Shown: piece by piece, positions 7,412 through 12,114 of the stretch
How the letters are laid out: the number at the start of each line of letters is the position of its first letter
How positions within the stretch are numbered: position 1 is the stretch's first letter
Source: Bacteroidota bacterium
GTDB taxonomy: Bacteria > Bacteroidota > Bacteroidia > Bacteroidales > Marinifilaceae
Assembly (NCBI GenBank): GCA_023400335.1
Contig: JAEXFF010000023.1
Span: 1-12,114 of the forward strand
Reading direction: 5' to 3'
DNA length: 12,114 bases
Notes under the pieces: model-generated
What the model saw: only the letters and a program-made list of their open reading frames with translations
Databases searched by the model: none
What the model was told of the DNA's origin: nothing
Program-made: the position numbers and the translations under genes

Positions 7412-8581
7412 TTAGAGATTCCGGTTTATTTCAAAAGTCGCATATCCCCGCTTACGGGCATGATTCATTGCTTCCCCAGAGATAATCTGCCCATACTCCG
7501 CATGCTGAACAACCGAACTTTGAGAATCACTTCTTTCGAGTACAGAACCGTCAATAAGAGCATAACAAATATTATTGAAAAGCGTGTAATTCTGTCCGTT
7601 ATAACCGACAATCCCTACATACGGGAATTTGTCGCTTACATCACTTTTGACTACAAGTTTACCGGATTCAGGCACGAAAGTCAATGCCCCCTCAAATGAC
7701 AATCCCCTGGATTCTATATCAACTCCACAAATATAAAATATATAAGCATCACTGTAGCCTACACTCCAACCCAGCGGAATAGTGAATCCCCCCGTTTGGG
7801 GATCATAGGTAACATACAAGCCTGATCCTGTTAAAAACAAGTCCAATAATTTATATTGTTGATTATATACATAAGTCTCCAGACGGCACGAAGCATTTAC
7901 CCCCTCGCCTAATATTTCATTTCCGTAATACCAGCTTGGCGCATTCCAATTCCATACGCCTTCCAATGCATAAAAAACGTTTTCCGAACGGGTTTGCTGA
8001 GACAGCTCAATCTGCTGTGTAACATATCCGGCAGACACGGTTAAGGTCGTATGTTGCCGTTCGTCCCCAGCATTCTGCGGAGCTTTCACCGAGAATCGGC
8101 TGGCTTCTTTGTTTACCTCTACTGTAAACCAAGAATTGTCCGCCTCAGCTTTCCAATCCACATCTGCAATCACCGTAACAGTGAATTCAGCTCCTTCAGA
8201 ATCCATCGTACAATGACTTTCATCATAGACAAGCTCAAAGGATGCTCCGGAATGCATTCCTTCCTGTTTAACGATGATGTTCTCACTCATTGTAGAAGTT
8301 GCAACAGCGATTTCCGCCGTTCGAATAGCCTCTTCCACATTCGGTTCCACCTTAATTGTCAAATAATTACTATCCGACGTGCAGGTAATCCATGTAGCCT
8401 CCGCCGTAGCCTTCCATTCTGAGGACGAAGTAATAGCGACGATAGTACTACCGCCGTTCGAGGCGACGGCAAAACGATTGCTTGATAAAAGCAATGTATC
8501 CACCATAATCGACTCGTCTGTCTCTTTACATCCGCTACAAATCAATAGCGAAAGCAAGAACATTTGATAAAAACGTTTCAT
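7412..8581 (-). CDS. BACON-domain lipoprotein with unknown C-terminal domain
   Basis: This 389-residue protein starts with a lipoprotein signal (hydrophobic stretch, cysteine at residue 18). The cysteine is followed by KETDES, acidic enough to suggest surface export. Residues about 27-107 and 115-197 are two BACON domains, marked by SSSEWKATAEATWIT (52-66), VDWKAEADNSWFTV (141-154), and terminal IIVKQEG and IELSQQT strands. Residues about 200-389 are a beta-rich domain dense in Trp, Tyr and Gly (for example VWNWNAPSWYYGNE and LGWSVGYSDAYIFYI) that I do not recognise. It contains no clear catalytic motif and may be a ligand-binding domain. It is the first gene of the operon, 20-30 bases downstream of a consensus promoter. 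The downstream lipoprotein gene starts 19 bases after its stop, so the two are probably co-transcribed. Confidence 0.83.
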   Translation of the reverse strand: MKRFYQMFLLSLLICSGCKETDESIMVDTLLLSSNRFAVASNGGSTIVAITSSSEWKATAEATWITCTSDSNYLTIKVEPNVEEAIRTAEIAVATSTMSENIIVKQEGMHSGASFELVYDESHCTMDSEGAEFTVTVIADVDWKAEADNSWFTVEVNKEASRFSVKAPQNAGDERQHTTLTVSAGYVTQQIELSQQTRSENVFYALEGVWNWNAPSWYYGNEILGEGVNASCRLETYVYNQQYKLLDLFLTGSGLYVTYDPQTGGFTIPLGWSVGYSDAYIFYICGVDIESRGLSFEGALTFVPESGKLVVKSDVSDKFPYVGIVGYNGQNYTLFNNICYALIDGSVLERSDSQSSVVQHAEYGQIISGEAMNHARKRGYATFEINRNL

Positions 8582-8608
8582 ATTTTTGATGTTATTTTAG
8601 TATTAATA

Positions 8609-8639
8609 CAAAATTAACATATATTTATAATATTGCAAA
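8609..8639 (-). promoter_or_regulatory. Bacteroidota-type promoter of the lipoprotein operon
   Basis: On the minus strand the -33 box TTTG (8639-8636) and the -7 box TAATTTTG (8616-8609, a perfect TAnnTTTG) are separated by exactly 19 bases, the classical Bacteroides spacing. Transcription would start near 8601-8603 and leave an AU-rich leader of roughly 20 bases before the ATG at 8581. No other good promoter was seen between the operon genes. Confidence 0.8.
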
Positions 8640-8803
8640 AAAATTTAGATACAAAACACTATTATTATATGTAATATAAACCGCAATTTGTAAGAAAAAG
8701 AATTTTTTCTGATTAAAAATGGAAAGAAACGGACAGGTTTGATGCAGCGGATAACGACAGTATTTTAAATAATGTACTGAAAAACAGGTAATAAGAGAAC
8801 AAA

Positions 8804-9060
8804 ATGAACCGCCCGCAAAAAATAGGATTCTTTTTCCGGCATCTTAATAAAATGCAAAAAAATGTACAGTTTGTCCCGAGAAGAATTCGACGTAAGCAAA
8901 ACACTGAATACAAGGCAATTGACAAAACAAAACCTCTTTTTCCCACTGCTATGTTAAAGCAATTCCCATTCAGTTAGCGGAAATAAATGAATCGCTACTT
9001 AAAATAGGAAATGTCCCTGCAACCGAAGCAATAAAACGTCAGCTAAATTTAAAATTCGGT
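8804..9060 (+). pseudogene. Possible decayed coding remnant with one-base frameshift
   Basis: Two overlapping plus-strand frames read like one protein broken by a one-base loss. Frame one (8804-8977, 57 codons from ATG) ends KPLFPTAMLKQFPFS. Frame two (open from 8923) reads YVKAIPIQLAEINESLLK, then IGNVPATEAIKRQLNLKFGD, and runs into the hairpin repeat as KRTVPLS. Joining them near 8956-8959 gives FPTAMLKAIPIQLAEINE, which looks more natural than either frame alone. Upstream in the frame of the first, 8717-8788 reads KWKETDRFDAADNDSILNN and stops at a tandem TAA TAA, which may be another fragment. The family is not recognised. It could be the end of an old mobile-element gene or a chance open frame. 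Confidence 0.3.
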
Positions 9061-9086
9061 GACAAAAGAACCGTCCCCCTGTCACG
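9058..9086 (-). repeat. REP-like hairpin repeat, copy B
   Basis: Read on the minus strand, this matches copy A (110-138) at 25 of 29 positions and keeps the 7-base loop GACGGTT exactly. The outer arms GTGACA and TGTCAC pair perfectly. The inner stem is GGGG against CTTT, which pairs by one G-C and three G-U (or G-T) wobbles, so the hairpin folds well only on this strand. It begins directly after the TGA (9087-9089) of the DUF3467 gene, in the same sense as that gene, just as copy A has the sense of the gene ending at 101. No T-run follows it. Confidence 0.8.
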
Positions 9087-9401
9087 TCAGGCTTGGCCGT
9101 GGGGTTCGAGATTCACAGGAAAGATAGGGGTTGCCGGGATTTCCCCGGGCAGATTTATTTTCCCGAAGACCTGTTCATATTTACGGATGTTATCCTGCAA
9201 AACCAGCAAAAGCCGTTTAGCATGTTCAGGGGCTAAAATAATGCGGTTTTTCACCTCTGCTTTCGGTATTCCGGGCATAACCCGGATAAAATCCAGGATA
9301 AATTCAGAACTGGAATGAGTAATTATCGCAAGATTGGCATAAGTTCCCTGAGCGACGTCATGGCTTAACTCTATATCTATCTGTTGTTTATTTTCCTCCA
9401 T
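9087..9401 (-). CDS. DUF3467 family protein
   Basis: This 104-residue protein matches the DUF3467 pattern: an N-terminal strand (QQIDIELSHDVAQGTYANLA, residues 6-25), then ITHSSSEFILDFIRVMPG, then a helix with ILAPEHAKRLLLVLQDNI. The family is widespread in Bacteroidota and some other bacteria and has no established function that I know of. From memory, its place just downstream of rpoC is common in this order. No signal peptide or membrane segment is visible, so it is probably cytoplasmic. It is separated from rpoC by 288 bases and a strong terminator, which implies its own promoter or regulated readthrough. The chosen ATG (9401) gives the usual family length. The Pro-rich tail after residue 82 looks poorly conserved, and hairpin repeat copy B abuts the stop. 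Confidence 0.88.
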   Translation of the reverse strand: MEENKQQIDIELSHDVAQGTYANLAIITHSSSEFILDFIRVMPGIPKAEVKNRIILAPEHAKRLLLVLQDNIRKYEQVFGKINLPGEIPATPIFPVNLEPHGQA

Positions 9402-9412
9402 AAGTCTTCATT

Positions 9413-9455
9413 CAAATGTTCAACATTATAAGTAAAAATGTCCAAAAGATTCAAA
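9413..9455 (-). promoter_or_regulatory. Tentative promoter for the DUF3467 gene
   Basis: On the minus strand TAATGTTG (9428-9421) matches TAnnTTTG with one mismatch, with TTTG 23 bases upstream (9455-9452). A second overlapping candidate is AACATTTG (9420-9413, one mismatch) with TTTG 22 bases upstream (9446-9443). Neither is perfect. The terminator after rpoC makes a local promoter likely, but its exact position is not settled. Confidence 0.3.
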
Positions 9456-9658
9456 CGTTCCAATATGAATCAGGTTACATTTCAAAAATGGACTAAACCT
9501 CTTGCATTCCTGGGAGGAAATTCGTTTATTGGCAGCCTCTCAAACGAATCTTTATCGGATAAGGGCATATGTAGTGATTTTCAACTTAACATTTTTACTT
9601 CTATCACTCAAAATTACGGATTTTCTACGGGATTCCCAAGAGTTAAATGAAGTATCAT

Positions 9659-9684
9659 AAAAAAAGCGCCTCGAAAAGAGGCGC
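9659..9684 (-). terminator. Intrinsic terminator of rpoC
   Basis: On the minus strand a 7-bp GC-rich stem (GCGCCTC, 9684-9678, with GAGGCGC, 9672-9666) and a 5-base loop are followed at once by seven T residues (9665-9659). It lies 5 bases after the rpoC stop codon. The plus strand lacks a comparable T-run, so it acts on leftward transcription and should end the rpoB-rpoC transcript before DUF3467. Confidence 0.92.
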
Positions 9685-9689
9685 CCTTC

Positions 9690-12114
9690 TTATTTGGTTA
9701 TTTTTTCCATTTCTTCTTTTGAACCGACAATCAGTCCTTTGAACTCCTTCATTCCGGTTCCGACCGGTATTAAGTGTCCGCAAATGACGTTTTCTTTCAG
9801 TCCTTCCAAAGGATCTACCTTCCCGTAGATTGCAGCTTCGTTCAGCACTTTGGTTGTTTCCTGGAAGGAAGCAGCCGATATAAAGCTGGAAGTCTGCAAA
9901 GCAGCCCGGGTAATTCCCTGCAACACCTGTGCAGATGTTGCCGGTACGGCATCCCTGGATTGTACAATCTTCATATCACGGCGTTTGAGCTGTGAGTTAA
10001 TATCGCGAAGCGTACGGGCAGAAATGATCTGTCCGGGTTTTACCCGGTCGGAATCGCCGGCGTCCAGGACCACTTTCTTGCCGAACATCTCATCGTTCTC
10101 TTCCATGAATTCGTTCTTGTCGACAATCTGATTTTCCAGAAAACGGGTATCTCCGGAGTCCTGAATGAGCACCTTCCGCATCATTTGGTGAACGATAATT
10201 TCAAAATGCTTGTCATTGATCTTCACTCCCTGCATACGGTAAACGTCCTGTACCTCATTTACAATATACTCCTGTACTTTTATAGGACCTTCGATATTTA
10301 AAATATCAGTCGGCGTTATTGCTCCGTCAGACAGAGGAGTACCGGCACGTACATAGTCGTTCTCCTGTACCAGAATCTGCTTGGTCAAAGATACCAGGTA
10401 TTTCTTGACTTCTCCGGCTTTGGAAGTTATGATAATCTCCCGGTTACCCCGTTTGATTTTTCCATAAGTAACCTCCCCATCAATTTCAGAGACCACAGCC
10501 GGGTTGGACGGATTACGAGCCTCAAATAATTCGGTAACCCGGGGCAAACCTCCCGTGATATCGCCAGCTTTTCCCACTGCTCTCGGGATTTTTACAATTG
10601 TATTACCTGCAACCACGGCATCTCCCTCTTTTACAACAATATGGGCACCTACAGGCAAGTTATAACTTTTCAGCACTTCTCCTTTGGCATCCAAAATCAA
10701 GATAGCCGGAGCTTTTGTCCTATCCCTGAATTCGGTAATGACCTTTTCCCGGAAACCGGTTGTTTCATCTGACTCTTCCTTATAAGTTTCCCCTTCCAAC
10801 AGATTTTCCATACCAATCGTACCGGCGAATTCTGTTATAATCAAAGCATTGAACGGATCCCATTCACAAATTAAATCGCCTTTCTTCACTTCTGCTCCGT
10901 TTTTCACAAATACCTTGGCTCCATAAGGAATATTATGTGTCACCAATACAATATTGGTATTTTTATCAATCATCCGAAGTTCAGTCAAACGCCCGACAAC
11001 GACATCGCATTTTTGCCCGTTCTCCTGTACGTATTCTACTGAACGCATTTCTTCAAATTCCACAACGCCATCGTATTTGGCCCTCAGCGAGTTCTCCGTA
11101 GAAATATTACCTGCAGTACCTCCCACGTGGAAAGTTCTCAACGTCAGCTGTGTACCCGGTTCACCGATAGACTGTGCTGCAATCGTTCCAACAGCCTCCC
11201 CTTTTTCGACAAGCCTTCCGGTCGCCAAATTCCGTCCGTAACATTTCGCACAAACTCCTTTCTTCGCTTCACAAGTCAAAACAGAACGAACTTCTACCCG
11301 CTCTATCGGAGAATTTTCAATTGCTTCTGCAATACTTTCGGTTATTTCTTCTCCGGACCTAACAAGCAAATCTCCGGAATGCGGATGATAAATATCGTGA
11401 ACGGACACACGTCCTAAAATTCTCTCATACAAAGAAGAAACCACTTCTTCATTGTTTTTAATCGCGGAGATAGTCACTCCTCTCAATGTACCGCAATCCT
11501 CCTCAGTAATGGTAATATCATTGGCGACGTCCACCAAACGACGGGTCAGATAACCGGCATCAGCCGTTTTTAAAGCAGTATCGGCCAAACCTTTACGGGC
11601 ACCGTGAGTAGAAATAAAATACTCCAATACCGACAATCCTTCCTTAAAGTTTGCCAAAATCGGGTTTTCGATAATTTGTCCTCCGGTTGCTCCGGACTTT
11701 TGCGGTTTTGCCATCAATCCACGCATACCTCCCAACTGCCGGATTTGTTCCCTGGAACCACGGGCTCCGGAATCCAACATCATATAGATGGAGTTAAATC
11801 CTTGCTTGTCGGCAGCCAATTGTTTCATCAAAGTTGAAGTCAGATTGGCATTTACATGCGTCCAGATATCAATAATCTGGTTATATCTTTCATTATTGGT
11901 AATGAAACCCATATTATAGTTGTTCATCACCTCTTCCACCTGATCGTATCCTTCCTTCAAAAGGGCATCCTTTTCCTGTGGAATAATAACATCCTCCAGA
12001 TTAAAAGACAAGCCTCCTTCGAAAGCTTTGAGGTACCCTAAATCTTTAATATCGTCCAGGAATCTGGCTGTAACGTCTACCCCGCATTTTTTAAATACAT
12101 CTCCGATAATATCC
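9690..12114 (-). CDS. rpoC: RNA polymerase subunit beta' (C-terminal 807 residues, partial)
   Basis: The frame is open to the right window edge, so the true start lies outside. A TTG at 12011 is only an internal codon, preceded in frame by [14 protein letters not shown] and so on. Numbering from the first full codon in the window (12113), the bridge-helix and trigger-loop region is clear: [46 protein letters not shown]. Four cysteines bind the second zinc: C207 (CGTLRG) and C281, C288 and C291 ([11 protein letters not shown]). [16 protein letters not shown] follows, then the long jaw and sandwich-barrel region typical of bacterial beta'. Compared with E. coli, [14 protein letters not shown] shows a few extra residues where E. 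coli has DGSIIETPI. As the catalytic partner of RpoB it carries out transcription in the cytoplasm. The gene ends at TAA (9690-9692), 5 bases before a strong intrinsic terminator. Confidence 0.98.
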   Translation of the reverse strand, partial: DIIGDVFKKCGVDVTARFLDDIKDLGYLKAFEGGLSFNLEDVIIPQEKDALLKEGYDQVEEVMNNYNMGFITNNERYNQIIDIWTHVNANLTSTLMKQLAADKQGFNSIYMMLDSGARGSREQIRQLGGMRGLMAKPQKSGATGGQIIENPILANFKEGLSVLEYFISTHGARKGLADTALKTADAGYLTRRLVDVANDITITEEDCGTLRGVTISAIKNNEEVVSSLYERILGRVSVHDIYHPHSGDLLVRSGEEITESIAEAIENSPIERVEVRSVLTCEAKKGVCAKCYGRNLATGRLVEKGEAVGTIAAQSIGEPGTQLTLRTFHVGGTAGNISTENSLRAKYDGVVEFEEMRSVEYVQENGQKCDVVVGRLTELRMIDKNTNIVLVTHNIPYGAKVFVKNGAEVKKGDLICEWDPFNALIITEFAGTIGMENLLEGETYKEESDETTGFREKVITEFRDRTKAPAILILDAKGEVLKSYNLPVGAHIVVKEGDAVVAGNTIVKIPRAVGKAGDITGGLPRVTELFEARNPSNPAVVSEIDGEVTYGKIKRGNREIIITSKAGEVKKYLVSLTKQILVQENDYVRAGTPLSDGAITPTDILNIEGPIKVQEYIVNEVQDVYRMQGVKINDKHFEIIVHQMMRKVLIQDSGDTRFLENQIVDKNEFMEENDEMFGKKVVLDAGDSDRVKPGQIISARTLRDINSQLKRRDMKIVQSRDAVPATSAQVLQGITRAALQTSSFISAASFQETTKVLNEAAIYGKVDPLEGLKENVICGHLIPVGTGMKEFKGLIVGSKEEMEKITK

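Larger units (their letters stand above)
8582..9086. other. 505-base gap: promoter, coding remnant, hairpin repeat
   Basis: From left to right this gap contains the leader and promoter of the lipoprotein operon (8582-8639), an AT-rich stretch, a possible decayed plus-strand gene (about 8717-9060), and hairpin repeat copy B (9058-9086). No intact gene is convincing. A 77-codon minus-strand frame (8713-8946), rich in Cys and Phe, looks like a by-product of the A/T composition. No T-tract terminator for the DUF3467 gene was found. Confidence 0.55.

Noticed and set aside
8713-8946. 77-codon minus-strand ORF between operon promoter and DUF3467
   Set aside because: Rich in Cys, Phe and Leu from A/T-rich DNA, no homology recognised, and the plus strand of the same region reads more like a coding remnant.
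110-9086. The segment between the inverted hairpins as a composite transposon or island
   Set aside because: No transposase, target-site duplication or integrase is visible, and the repeats look like independent insertions at gene ends.
9438-9650. 70-codon plus-strand ORF from ATG between rpoC and DUF3467
   Set aside because: No recognisable domain or initiation signal, and it lies over the likely DUF3467 promoter on the opposite strand. A short minus-strand frame in the same DNA looks equally protein-like, so neither is convincing.
9690-12011. TTG at 12011 as the true start of the RNA polymerase gene
   Set aside because: The conserved beta' frame continues upstream to the window edge without a stop, so the gene is cut by the window rather than starting there.

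Overview
The window looks like a chromosomal segment from a member of the Bacteroidales (Bacteroidota). The evidence is: three lipoproteins carrying BACON domains, two of them with acidic residues just after the lipobox cysteine; a perfect Bacteroidota-type promoter (TTTG, 19 bases, TAnnTTTG); start codons without strong Shine-Dalgarno sites; and a DUF3467 gene just downstream of rpoC. The genus cannot be fixed from this sequence alone.

Layout, left to right. Positions 3-101 hold the last 32 codons of an unidentified plus-strand gene. It converges on a 931-residue FAD and iron-sulfur oxidoreductase on the minus strand (134-2929), of the family that includes E. coli YdiJ. A 29-base hairpin repeat (110-138) lies at this junction and supplies the oxidoreductase stop codon. 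An intergenic region (2930-3258) carries the intrinsic terminator of the next unit. Positions 3259-8581 are a three-gene minus-strand operon, transcribed in the order 7412-8581, 4741-7392, 3259-4710. All three products are predicted lipoproteins. Each has an N-terminal stalk of one to three BACON domains and a different C-terminal domain: an unknown beta-rich domain, a 27-residue-periodic BspA/DUF285-like repeat solenoid, and a Fibrobacter-paralogous-type (TIGR02145-like) domain. The promoter is at 8609-8639 and the terminator at 3022-3068.

Positions 8582-9086 are a 505-base gap that appears to hold a decayed plus-strand coding remnant ending in a second, inverted copy of the hairpin repeat (9058-9086). 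That copy touches the stop codon of a DUF3467 gene (9087-9401, minus). A strong intrinsic terminator (9659-9684) follows rpoC, whose last 807 codons fill the window to its right edge (9690-12114, minus).

Functionally the window joins three things: conserved housekeeping (rpoC with DUF3467), a respiratory-type D-2-hydroxyacid dehydrogenase, and an accessory cell-surface lipoprotein operon. The items most worth following up are the paired REP-like hairpins at gene ends, the modular BACON operon, and the frameshifted remnant next to one hairpin.
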